DNA of 64,000 nt. Origin: Tubulanus polymorphus. Taxonomy: Eukaryota > Nemertea > Palaeonemertea > Tubulaniformes > Tubulanidae. Below the pieces are notes generated by a model that had not been told where the DNA came from, ran no database searches, and saw only the letters and a program-made list of their open reading frames with translations. Positions 48,081-57,777 of this stretch are shown here, piece by piece. The DNA lies in the NCBI RefSeq assembly GCF_964204645.1, contig NC_134031.1, forward strand, positions 9,464,501 to 9,528,500. The letters run 5' to 3'. The position numbers were made by a program, and so were the translations under genes. Each line of letters begins with the position of its first letter. Position 1 is the first letter of the stretch.

Positions 48081-48427
48081 TGGAGAGTAAACAATCACAA
48101 AACAATATAAACTTCATCAAAAGAATTAGAGATACTACAAATGTAAAATCAGTAGATTATAAATTTAAAAAGTTAACAGAATTAATAATTTATAAGAAAT
48201 ATTTAATTACAAATATTGAAACAATTACTACTAAATATGAAGATAAATAAGTAATTCATTTAGAATATGAAGGATTAAAAGGAAATAAATATGAATTCCG
48301 AACGTACTTACCAGATAGATTTCATAGATTATCTAGAAAAGATATTGATGAATTATGATCTGGTGATTTCTTTTTCATATATAAAGGTAAGAATGAAAAA
48401 GGACACCATGATATAGATTTCGAATAA
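48081..48427 (+). pseudogene. Decayed third copy of the 117-residue element protein
   Basis: The same protein as 62701-63054, ~80% alike by eye, with stops replacing codons (TAA for the Leu in DKLVIHLE at ~48247, TGA for Cys near 48356). It starts ATGGAGAGTAAACAATC after an upstream T tract and TAATAAATGG like the intact genes. It shows that a further copy of the PolB element, or a piece of one, landed here in the same orientation as the right-hand copy. Confidence 0.8.
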
Positions 48428-48689
48428 AAATATAGCTGCAAAGCAGTGATAACGGGTTTTCTGCACATCCTCATTCATATTCTTGATCTTGTCTGAATAT
48501 CGTGTCGACGATCGCGTGTAAGCTGATGCAGCCGCAACATGCCATAAAAATCAAAGGGAAGTTAGAATCCTGTTCAACTGTCAAAACATTTTTATAAAAA
48601 GACGGTTGACAAACAGTCAATGAGGCCTACTTTGAAACCATGGATGACTGAACCAGATGGTTATTTGACTCTGGAAAATGGACTGTTAG

Positions 48690-48930
48690 GCCTCAATTAA
48701 TCTTTATGGATTTCAAAAAAGCATTTGATAAGGTCCAACATCTGCGATTACTAAATAAGCTATTCGGTAACGTTATCAATGATGGGTCGCTTGAATGGCT
48801 CAGCATATTTCTCTGAACGAAAACAGGTGGCCGAATTCAACGAAACTGTCTCATCTTGGAATAAATCGGTCTAACTAGTAGAGTCACGCAAGGTAGTATC
48901 CTCAGTCGTCTTCTTGTCGCTCTCCTGATA
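48690..48930 (+). pseudogene. Non-LTR retrotransposon (LINE) reverse transcriptase fragment
   Basis: Reads IFMDFKKAFDKVQHLRLLNKL, then after a gap and a frame change SRVTQGSILSRLLVALLIDDI. 'DF.KAFD.V.H..L' and 'GV.QGS.L.P.LF...IND' are RT motifs 3 and 4 of LINE elements (shown in part). Decayed. Confidence 0.65.
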
Positions 48931-49119
48931 GATGATATACAGAATACAGTAATTCAAAATGTACCGGACAGAGTATATTTCCAAAACAACCTAATTTAAA
49001 ATGTACCCGACAGAGTATATTTCCAAAACTACCTAAACAAGCGGTGTTCCATTCATGGTCAGAAACATGGAAGATGGGCTTCGACCTGAAAGTTAATACC
49101 GATATGGGATACAAGGTAA

Positions 49120-49800
49120 ACCCAGGTTCAGATTATACCTTTGTGTTCGAATGAGAAGATTATTTTGTTCGAATAAAATTACTCATTGTAACGAAAAGAC
49201 TATTTAGTTCCACCAGAATTTTGCTCTTTGGAACAAAAAACGCTTCGATCGAACAATATATCTGTTCGAACAAAAAACTTAATGTTCCGACAAGAAAATC
49301 TTGTTCGAATGAAAACAATTCTGTTTGATTGAACAATACGCTTTTTGTTTGAACCAAAACCTTTCTTCATTCTGACAAAAGAATGTGTTCGAATAAAAAG
49401 CTATATTATTGTTGAAATGAAAAACTTTTTGTCCCGGCAAAAAAATTTGGTTCAGTGAAAACAATTTTTTTCGAACGAATGTTTGAATGAAAACAATTCT
49501 GTTCGATTGAACGAAATATTTAATACTTTAGATTCGGAAAAAAAATTTTCTACAATATACTTGTTTGAACGAAAAACTTAACGTTCTGACAAGAAAATTC
49601 TGTTCAAATTAAAACGATTCTGTTCGAACGAAAGACCTTTCGTTTGGACAAAAAAAGTTTATTCAACTTTGTTCTAACGATTTTCCAAATTGGTTCAATC
49701 GAACCCAATATTATTGGTTCGAACGAAATAAACTTTGTTCTGACGAAAGAATTGTCCAGCGAAAGGTCTTTTGAACCAAAAAAAGATATTACTTGGGCTC
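49120..49800. repeat. Degenerate repeat array of TTCGAA/GTTCGAACGAAA units
   Basis: About 680 bp in which TGTTCGAA, GAACGAAA, TTTTGTTC and GACAAGAAA recur with 15-40 bp spacing on both strands. A diverged satellite, not coding: the many weak ORFs across it follow from the repeat. Confidence 0.65.
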
Positions 49801-49810
49801 CGCAGAACCT

Positions 49811-50114
49811 TAAAACCGGACGTAGGTCAGCCTTGCGACGCGATGCGATCCTCGCGTAGCATCGCAAGTTTTGGTGCAAGTCGGTTGCGATACGACTTGT
49901 TTCTGCCAGTCACAAGAGTGCGTAGGTTGGTAGTGACAGTTGTGTCGCGTCGCAGAAAGTAGAACACGTGCGGCTCCTTGAGACTGGTGTTGCTGACAGT
50001 CGCAAGGGAGCGTAGGTCGATGAGTCGTTGCAACACAATCGTCGCTGGCGGTCGCAGTGAGTCGCGTCGCAGTGAGTCACAAGCTGTCGCAAGGCCGACC
50101 TACGCCCGGCTTTA
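49811..50114. mobile_element. MITE, ~304 bp, CCGGxCGTAGGTC ends
   Basis: Left end TAAAACCGGACGTAGGTCAGC and right end GCCGACCTACGCCCGGCTTTA are inverted repeats. The inside has repeated GTCGCAAG / GTCGCGTCGCA. Target duplication unclear. Confidence 0.65.
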
Positions 50115-50593
50115 GTCATTAGGAATTAATGAAATACCAGTTTCATTTATGATGAAAAAACACAAATGAGAAGTCTGGCTTATAAACTGTCTGCTCAGAC
50201 GAAATTTTCCAAAAAATCTTCATTTTTGCCAATAAAATTGATAATTGTGATTGATCGTGGCAAGTCAGAACCAGTTAATCACTAATTAACATGCATTTAA
50301 ATAAATCTGATTCCTCCTTTACAGTGAACTTAGCCTCAACCTAGTAGAGGCTACTAGCCTATGTAGGCCTATGTATATGCGTAGGCCTAACATCCGGACA
50401 GATTGGTCGTAGGCCTATTGAATAACCACCCTCCTAAATATCGTAAATTTTGTTTTGAAGTTCAATCCAATGAGTCGTTAATAAACGCAACAATTATACT
50501 GTGTTTGAGACAGTAAAGGTCAGTTCCGGTAGACCTAAGCCTTAAGGTCGCGTAAAACTCGATAAACACTATATAGTTTTGTCTCTTTTCTCT
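50115..50593. other. Boundary region before the PolB element, nothing recognised
   Basis: Ordinary host-like DNA. I looked for a terminal repeat matching the junction at 58.7-59.1 kb and see none, so the left end of the element is undefined. Confidence 0.4.
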
Positions 50594-50758
50594 TCATTCT
50601 TCTGCTGCTTTATTATATTTCTCTAATGCTAAGTTATGTCTTCTTTGTTCTCCTAATGAACTATTTTAATCAATATGCATAAATAAATAACCACCACCAG
50701 TAAATGCTTAAGCGTTAACAATTGCCGATCCTATAATAGTTATAATTGCAGAAGCCAT
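50594..50758 (-). pseudogene. Small membrane protein of the element, two in-frame stops
   Basis: Starts MASAIITIIGSAIVNA, then a stop, AFTGGGYLFMH, a second stop, and ends ..RRHNLALEKYNKAAEE. It resembles the N-terminus of a conserved protein linked to animal PolB elements (small Gly/Ala hydrophobic start, then a charged helix with R.H.LA). Both stops are single-base changes from plausible codons. Upstream TAATTATTTTACTAAATAAATGG is the shared start signal. Confidence 0.5.
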
Positions 50759-50782
50759 TTATTTAGTAAAATAATTACGCAT

Positions 50783-51004
50783 TTATATGGGAGGAATATA
50801 TTTTTGTTTTTCCAAATAATCAATAGTTAAATTAGATAAAGTAACTGCTAATGTTAATTTTAAAATATCATTTATATCAAATCTATCAACATTAACACTT
50901 CCCATTTTGAATACATTTTTTAATACCATTGAATAACCAACAGTTCCAACTGATAGTAATGCTCCATTATATAATCCAGTTATTATCCACTTATTATCAC
51001 TCAT
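50783..51004 (-). CDS. Small membrane protein, 73 residues, unknown
   Basis: Starts at ATG 51004 four bases after the upstream gene's stop. Residues ~6-28 (ITGLYNGALLSVGTVGYSMV) form a likely membrane segment; the C-terminal half is polar with another hydrophobic stretch (ILKLTLAVTLSNLTI). Probably a virion membrane or scaffold protein if the element is viral; unproven. Confidence 0.6.
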   Translation of the reverse strand: MSDNKWIITGLYNGALLSVGTVGYSMVLKNVFKMGSVNVDRFDINDILKLTLAVTLSNLTIDYLEKQKYIPPI

Positions 51005-51024
51005 TTATTAATCAAAAAAATTAC
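51005..51024 (-). promoter_or_regulatory. Start signal of the 73-residue membrane protein
   Basis: On the - strand GTAATTTTTTTGATTAATAA then ATG. It lies inside the end of the upstream gene. Confidence 0.55.
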
Positions 51025-51361
51025 TATCTTCAAAATGTTTAGTTAACTTATTTATGATTAATTCAACATTTATTTCATTACTAGTTTCATTTGTATATAT
51101 TTCAATTATTATGTTTTTAATATCATCGATGATAAAATCTTCATCTAATCCATAAAATCTTAAAGATTCTCTAATTAAATTAGTAATCTTTTCTACATTT
51201 AAAGTTTCTTTATCTATTGTTGTTTCATACTCAAATGTTGTTTCATTAGAAAATGCAATATTTTTAATATGTATAATTACATCATTAATGTTAAATTTCA
51301 TTTCTTTCTCACGTTTAAAATCAAAACCAAAACATATACTCGGTCCAACAGTTATATCCAT
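51008..51361 (-). CDS. Conserved element protein, 117 residues, unknown
   Basis: Starts MDITVGPSICFGFDFKREK. Intact. The same gene begins at 63843 in the right copy, with an almost identical start, so it is a conserved gene. Rich in Asn, Ile and Glu, no cysteine motif, no membrane segment. Function unknown. Confidence 0.7.
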   Translation of the reverse strand: MDITVGPSICFGFDFKREKEMKFNINDVIIHIKNIAFSNETTFEYETTIDKETLNVEKITNLIRESLRFYGLDEDFIIDDIKNIIIEIYTNETSNEINVELIINKLTKHFEDSNFFD

Positions 51362-51381
51362 TTATATAATGAAAAAATTAC
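51362..51381 (-). promoter_or_regulatory. Start signal of the 117-residue gene, overlapping the upstream stop
   Basis: On the - strand GAGTAATTTTTTCATTATATAA then ATG. The TAA of the T-tract motif is the stop codon of the penton-like gene. Confidence 0.55.
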
Positions 51382-52136
51382 TCTCTACATCTTATAACTA
51401 ATTCATAAATTACAGGAAAGTTATTCAAATCAATTAAGTATCCATTGTGATTTCTTACTTCTAATCTAAAATTATTAAAATGTGGAATACAAGGTTTGAA
51501 ATCACATTCAGTTAAATTATGATTTATTTGAGTTCCAAATTGTTTAACATTTTTTAATGGTAAAATATTTAGTATACTAGAATTACATGTTGTATCTTTA
51601 GTTGCTTCAAATGTTTTTGTAGGATCAATTAAATTACAATAAATATAGAAATGTGTGTAAGGTATTAAGTTTGATCTACCTTCTGCGTTTACTGTAACAA
51701 TATCTGGGTTAATTCCTAACAGTTTAGCTAAAGGTTTTCTTACTGTAAATTTAAATTGTTCTTCATGAGCTAACCTAATCTTTATTTTATTAGAACTATC
51801 ACTTTTTGAAAATCTAATACTTAATCCGGAATCACTTCCTAATTTAGCTCGAGCTTTTCTATTAATTTCTTGTGCTAATGTATCTAAATTATATAATCCT
51901 GGTTTTAAATATATAAAAAACCATTTATTCCTTTTTTTGTAAAAGATTGAAAAAATTAAATGTTCTAGACTTTTATCCGATATATTGTAAAATGAGTTAC
52001 ATAAACTTATATTTACTAATTTTAAATCAACACAATTCTTAAATTCTCTATCTAATTGTATTAGTAAATTATGTGATTTATAATTTGTAAGTTTTCTAGA
52101 ATCAACAAATATTCTGTATTCTTTTAATTCTACCAT
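51378..52136 (-). CDS. Candidate jelly-roll minor capsid (penton-like) protein, 252 residues
   Basis: Intact. Order of blocks: RIFVDSRK, NSFYNIS, an LKPGLYNLDTLAQEIN turn-helix, FTVRKPLAKLLGI, FYIYCNLIDPT and a closing ..GYLIDLNNFPVIYELVIR strand pair. This matches, block for block, a protein that accompanies PolB in many animal Polinton-like elements ('PTGSYEIEDIN..', 'LLGF', 'I.CNI', '..G.LI.F.GE.I.IRLH'). A single jelly-roll role is inferred from that family, not shown. The right copy is 63072-63827. Confidence 0.55.
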   Translation of the reverse strand: MVELKEYRIFVDSRKLTNYKSHNLLIQLDREFKNCVDLKLVNISLCNSFYNISDKSLEHLIFSIFYKKRNKWFFIYLKPGLYNLDTLAQEINRKARAKLGSDSGLSIRFSKSDSSNKIKIRLAHEEQFKFTVRKPLAKLLGINPDIVTVNAEGRSNLIPYTHFYIYCNLIDPTKTFEATKDTTCNSSILNILPLKNVKQFGTQINHNLTECDFKPCIPHFNNFRLEVRNHNGYLIDLNNFPVIYELVIRCRE

Positions 52137-52159
52137 TATTTATAACATAAAAAAATTAC
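52137..52159 (-). promoter_or_regulatory. Start signal of the penton-like gene
   Basis: On the - strand GGTAATTTTTTTATGTTATAAATA then ATGG. Confidence 0.55.
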
Positions 52160-52174
52160 CGCTCATCACTAAAA

Positions 52175-52204
52175 ATTAATTTTAACAAAATTTTTCCTAA
52201 ATAA
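52175..52204 (+). promoter_or_regulatory. Start signal of the VLTF3-like gene
   Basis: TTTTAACAAAATTTTTCCTAAATAA then ATGG (shown in part): the same TAAATAAATG end with a different T-tract spacing. Similar to those at 59258-59281 (TTTTAATAAAAAATTT..TTAAAATGG) and 62676-62700. Confidence 0.5.
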
Positions 52205-53461
52205 ATGGATGAGAAGGTACCATGCGAAATTTGTGGTGAACTTCTAAGAAAAAGTAATATGGCTCGACATATGAAAAAACATGATGAAAATTATAAACCC
52301 CCTAAAATAAACTGCCCAAAATGTAAAAAATTATTCTCAAGAAATTATGTTAAAAAACATTCAGAGAAGTGTAAAATTAATGGCGCAACGGCTAATGTTG
52401 ATAGTAACGAAAGTAATAGTAATTCTGTTGAAGTTGAACCTGAAATTATTTGGAAAAGACCTTTCTTATTATATGACAAGGATAATATAAAAGATCATTT
52501 CTGCGAGCCTTGTCGAATGAAATTTAGTCCTGAAAATATAGAAGCTTGGGAGAATCATCAATTTCGTAAAATATATATAGATAAAATTTCTAATAAATTT
52601 GAAACTGAATTCAATGAAAGAAAAAATAGTTTATTAGAAAAAATAAAATATGAGAAAACGTTACCAGATAATAAAGAAACAGTTGAAAAGTTAGAAAAAC
52701 AATATAATGAATTAACAAGAAAAACATATTATTGTAAATATTGTAAATTGATTATTACAACAAGTAATTCAAATCTACATAATAGAACAATAAAACATAA
52801 AGAAAACGTAAGAAAATACCAGGAGCTTAATGAAGATCTATTACCAATAAATTATAAACAAAAATGCCCACAATGTAATTATGCGACCTTAAGGCAAGAA
52901 GGTACTGTGTTATTTTGTAATGAATGTGGATGGCAAAAGAATTTATGGGGTGAAGAAAAAACTAGAGATTTTCTCATTGAACCAAAATTAAATTATCTAA
53001 CAGAAATTTTTAAAATATTTTCTATAGAAGATCATACACCAGAAACAATTATTCCATCAACATTTAACACAAAAGAAAAGAAAATGTATTTATATTTATT
53101 ATTTGATGATTATTATGAAAAACCTAAATTAACAGAAGAAGATATGGAAAATATAAAAAAAACATTCAAACAAATATTTATGTATCATTTGGAAAATAGA
53201 ATAACAGATTCAATTAATTATGAATTCTTTTTAAATAAGATTGTAAATTATTTAAACATCGATATTATAATTCCATTTGACGAATTAACAAACAAAAAGA
53301 AACAAAGAGAGCGAGATGAAATGTGGTACAAGATAGAACTTTATTTAAATGAGAAAAATGAAATGGAAGAAGAACCTAAACAAATTATACAGGAACAATT
53401 AAATGAAAATGAAGAAGCCAATAGTGATTTTGAGTATGATGATATTGATTTTCAGTTTTAA
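52205..53461 (+). CDS. Zinc-finger protein resembling viral late transcription factor VLTF3, 418 residues
   Basis: An intact gene convergent with PolB, overlapping its stop by four bases. N-terminus: two zinc fingers (CEICGELLRKSNMARHMKKH at ~7-26, CPKCKKLFSRNYVKKHSEKC at ~37-56) and further CxxC/H pairs at ~100 and ~176. Then a zinc ribbon CPQC..FCNECG at ~220-241, a helical stretch with IIPSTF, and ..NYEFFLNKIV..LNIDIIIPFDELTNKKKQRERDEMW (in pieces). A zinc ribbon, IP motif, NY-F-L-K and PF..L..KK..E.DE.W in this order recall the VLTF3/A2L factors of large DNA viruses and Polintons, which direct late transcription. Acidic C-terminus. A profile search is needed. Confidence 0.6.
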   Translation: MDEKVPCEICGELLRKSNMARHMKKHDENYKPPKINCPKCKKLFSRNYVKKHSEKCKINGATANVDSNESNSNSVEVEPEIIWKRPFLLYDKDNIKDHFCEPCRMKFSPENIEAWENHQFRKIYIDKISNKFETEFNERKNSLLEKIKYEKTLPDNKETVEKLEKQYNELTRKTYYCKYCKLIITTSNSNLHNRTIKHKENVRKYQELNEDLLPINYKQKCPQCNYATLRQEGTVLFCNECGWQKNLWGEEKTRDFLIEPKLNYLTEIFKIFSIEDHTPETIIPSTFNTKEKKMYLYLLFDDYYEKPKLTEEDMENIKKTFKQIFMYHLENRITDSINYEFFLNKIVNYLNIDIIIPFDELTNKKKQRERDEMWYKIELYLNEKNEMEEEPKQIIQEQLNENEEANSDFEYDDIDFQF

Positions 53462-53913
53462 TGGCCATAAGGTAATGGTTTTATACCATCATCTAAAGTA
53501 TGCCTTTTATCATCAAATGGATTGAAACTAGTTTTTTCAACTTTATTAATGTACATCTCGTGATCTTCTGATCTTAAACAATTCATTTTGTGTTTCATTA
53601 CAATTGAGTTATATAAACACTTTATATAATCTTGAAATTCTATATGTTTATCAACCACATGTTTTTTTATTCCTTTTAACTTTTTAGCTTCTTGATCTTT
53701 TGTTCTATAACTATACATTTTACTTCTTATCCCAACAAATTCAATCATTTCATCACCCCCTAATTCATCTTTAAATTTACCAGGAATCTTTTCATTATCA
53801 TTGCTAAATAGTTCATGATCTTTGGGATAATTGCTAAAATCAAAATGATGTTTTAATGTTTTTAAGTCTTTTGTTATGTCATTTGTCTTGATTTTTAGTA
53901 TGTAACTGTCAGT

Positions 53914-54959
53914 ATTTTTGGCAATTAATGGAAATCCACAGTTAAATGTACCATCTTCAGTTGATAAATCATAAACATAATCTGATGGGTTATATATTTC
54001 AAATAAATCTTTAACTTCTTCTGTTAATTCTTTTTCTACATGCCTTAAATTAAAACAATTTGGTTTAGATTTAATTAATTCTATATTCATATTAAATCCT
54101 AATGAACTGCATAATATATTTAATCCTGATATAGCATTTTTTCCTTTCTGTGCAAAGGTTATCTTTTTATCATTTGTAAATTTTTTAGTGCCATCTGCGG
54201 CATAGAATCCAATGAAGAACCACTTTCTTAAATTATTTTTTGCATTTAATACATAATCTGGAACTATCTTTTTTTTTGTTGAAGTATTACTTTTCACTAT
54301 TGCATGAATATAGAATTCATCATTATATTTTATAGCAAAATCTTTAGGATTATTTACAAGTATTCTATAAACTGCTGATGATTTCATAACATCCATGATT
54401 CTAAATGTTTTATGTGAATAAACTTCTTCACAGAATTTCTTTATTCTTTCTAATAATTTTAAGTCTTGATTGCATAAATACCAACAATATTTATTACCCC
54501 AAACATAATTATACACACCTGCTGAACCATCTCCCATAAAAAATCCTTTGATAAAATATTCTTTTTCTTCTAATGTTTCAGGTTCTATATTATAAATATA
54601 ATCAATTATTTCATCAAATGACATATGATTCATTCTTTGGAAAAATCTTTTATGTAATAATTCATCTCCAATTTTTATATCAGTTGGTTTTATTTCATCA
54701 CCATTTCGTTTAATTAAACTATGATCTTCTGTAACATCTACAAACCCTAATTTAGTTCTAACTCTATAGATTTACTTATTTGTTTTATGCCTAATAATAT
54801 TCTTTAATTTTTTTCATCCATTAAACCATTTATTTGTATTAATTCTTTTTCACCATATGAAATATAACATTCATTTTGTTTTGGAATTATTTCTGAAATT
54901 CTTCTCATCAATATTTTATCATTACATTTTAATAACATTGGGGTGTCAGCTTTTGCAGA
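53914..54959 (-). other. Intein with LAGLIDADG homing endonuclease in PolB motif C
   Basis: Inserted between YFD and TDS of the polymerase. Starts with Ser (block A SAKADTPMLLKC, the DTP pattern), then after a frameshift near 54805 and a stop at 54772-54774 block B VDVTEDHSLI (TxxH) and IKIGDEL. Two LAGLIDADG-type helices follow: FIKGFFMGDGSAG (~54540) and FFIGFYAADGTKK (~54200). Blocks F and G are VYDLSTEDG and PLIAKN before the extein Thr. Length 1046 nt, ~349 residues, normal for an intein with endonuclease. The penultimate His is Lys, which is unusual but tolerated in some inteins. This is the 'pol-c' insertion site known from mimivirus and archaeal PolB inteins. Confidence 0.88.
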
Positions 54960-57777
54960 ATCAAAACATAATATTTCAATATGCTTTTCCCCAAAAAGTG
55001 GTTGTTAAACATTATAATAAAAATCATACATTAATAATTTTGATACTTCTAAAACAGTTGAACCAATGAATATAGGTTTATTAAATTTCATTGACGTTCT
55101 TTTTAATTTAACTGCTGTTAAATAATCTTCAAATCTTTTATTTCCTAAATGTCTAGGACTTGATTGTAAATGTCTTAATCTTTCAGAATTATTTACTAAT
55201 TCAATATCATTTCTATTTCTAATATTTTCGCATGTTTTACCATAAAAACTATTATTCATTAATTTGAAGAAATCTTTTTCAAAATCTGTTTTTGATATTT
55301 GATTTGTACTTTCTTTAATTTCATTCCTTGTTTAAGATAAAATTTTAACATTCTATAATGAACAATATAATTGTATTTATTATTTTGAGTAAGTATTAAT
55401 TTTTCTGTAAAAACATGATCTTTCGGTTTTATTTTCTTCTGGTATTCACTTAAATAACTATCATCTACGGTTAAATGTTCTGGGCAATAAGGTAAGTTTC
55501 TTGTTTTAAACTTTATATTTTCAGGATATTCTAAATCAACTACAAAGAAATAACCAATTGGTGCTTCATCTTTTAAACTCGCAATTGTGCTTTCCCAATC
55601 AGTTTTATCCTCATTTTCAACTTCTGTTAATATAAAATTTTTGTATGGTTGAGGTTGCATCATTGCCCAACCATATAAACTATTGGCGTCAATATATAAT
55701 AATTTATATTCATCATTTGCTTTAAGATATCTATCACCCATAACACCACTAATTCCACCTCTAATTGATTTTTCAAATAATAAAACCATGTCTGGTTCTT
55801 TTAATAAATCTAATTCTACATTTGTATATTTTAAACCACATTGCCAGGTTAAACCAGGACTAGAGTAGCAATAACAAGGATCAACATTAAAATGATTCAA
55901 ATTAACTTCTCTAATTTTTTCAAATATGTCAGCCAATATCATAACATCTGATTTTAAATATAAATCAACTAATTCACCATGATTTTTCATCTTAAAATGG
56001 TTCCAAATATTTAATGTTCTATTAAACACTTCGTCTTTCACGTACTCCTCATTTAATTGATCGTAAAATTTATCTTTTAATTATTCTGTTACATTAAAAT
56101 CATTGTGTGTTTTATAAAATGAATAAGGAATTGCACCTTTATATCTCAATAATTTAAAATCTTGTTCATTTGGATAATAATATCGAGTTATTATAAAATC
56201 ATTATCAACTAAACTTTTTGATAAATTATCTAATGAACTTGCTAGAAATCTATAAGAATCTAAAAATCTAATGCAACCAAATTGAAATGAAATATAATTT
56301 TCAGATGTTTTAGCTAATAGTTTAAAATCATATTTTCTTACATTCATACCATTCATAGCATTATATTCTTCTATTTCTTGATTAATTGCGCCCAATTTTC
56401 CCGATAATTGTTTTATAAATAGATGGGTATCATAGCCGGATAAATTATGAAATAATATTGGAACGAAATTTACTTTTTTAGCTTGTAAATTACAATCTTC
56501 ATGAGCAGCTCGACGATATTTTGAATTTAAATGATCATGATCTCTAACTTTTTTATCAAATGAATAAAAACGTTTTTCACAATAACAACAATGAGTTGCA
56601 TAATTAAAATTAATTTCATCTTTTGTCATAACTATTCTTTTATTTTTGTTTAATAATTCTGCAAAATCACTTTCCAATTCAATTATTTTGTTACAAAAAT
56701 CATTAACTACATTTTCACCTCTAAAAGAAATATATTGACTTTCATATAATTCAGGATAATTTGATTTTATGTAAATTCCATAAGCAGCAGCTCTTTGATG
56801 AATTTTTTTAATTGTATTAATAATTGGTGGGTCTTGAATTATATCTTCATTTACTTCATTTCCTTTATCCATTGATTTTAATAATTGCTTTTTGTTATAT
56901 ATTTCTTTTCTATCTTGATCAGTTAATTCTTTATTCAACGATTCAAAATCCCCATAAATTACTAATGGAACAATATTTTTAAATATATGATTAGTAAATT
57001 TCAATTTATAATCTTTTTCTGTTGGCATTATTAGTTTACAAAAATCTTTATTATCACATAATTCTTTATGTTTTAGTAACGCATTCTCAGTTCTAAATTT
57101 AGATAAACATTTTCTACATAGATAAATTTATTATGGTGATCACTTTCTGTTCTAAAGAATAAATCAATTTGTTTTAACCACATATAATGTTCATTTTCAT
57201 CTTTTTTGTAATATAACAAATCTATAGCATTTTCATCATCATAATATTCTATTAAATATAAAGCTTCCAATGTATAATCTTTAATATTTTCACCTTTTGT
57301 CTTTGGTAATTGCATTAATTCTAATACATTTATTTTTAAATTATTAATTTTTTCTATTTTGGGTATCATTTTTATAGTTACTGGATATTGATCAATTTTA
57401 TATAATGTTTCATATTTCCGATAATTTGTTATCCTAAAACTATGCGTAATATCTTCTGTTGGGTGGAAGCGACTAATAATTGACCATAGAAAACATTATC
57501 TTCATTTTGAATATTTATTACTCCTTTTCTGTTGTAAAGTTTGAATCATTTTTAAACATTTTATTACTTTTTGATGTTTTATTTCTTTTTGTACTATAAA
57601 CATTTAAATCTAAAAATATAATTTCATTCAATGTTAAGCCAGTACCCTCAAAATATCTTTCTTCAATATGACGTTTAAATTCATTAAATATTTTTTCTAA
57701 TTTCTCTTTTATTTGTGTTTTTGAAATTATTTCTTCAGAGAGTGTTTGAATATTATAATCCATTTTATCTTCTGACT

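Noticed and set aside
49604-50119. ORFs of 63-91 codons on both strands
   Set aside because: They follow from the TTCGAA repeats and from the GC-rich MITE; no protein signal.
50115-50593. Terminal inverted repeat of the left PolB element
   Set aside because: I found no stretch matching the 58.7-59.1 kb palindromes here, so the element end cannot be placed.
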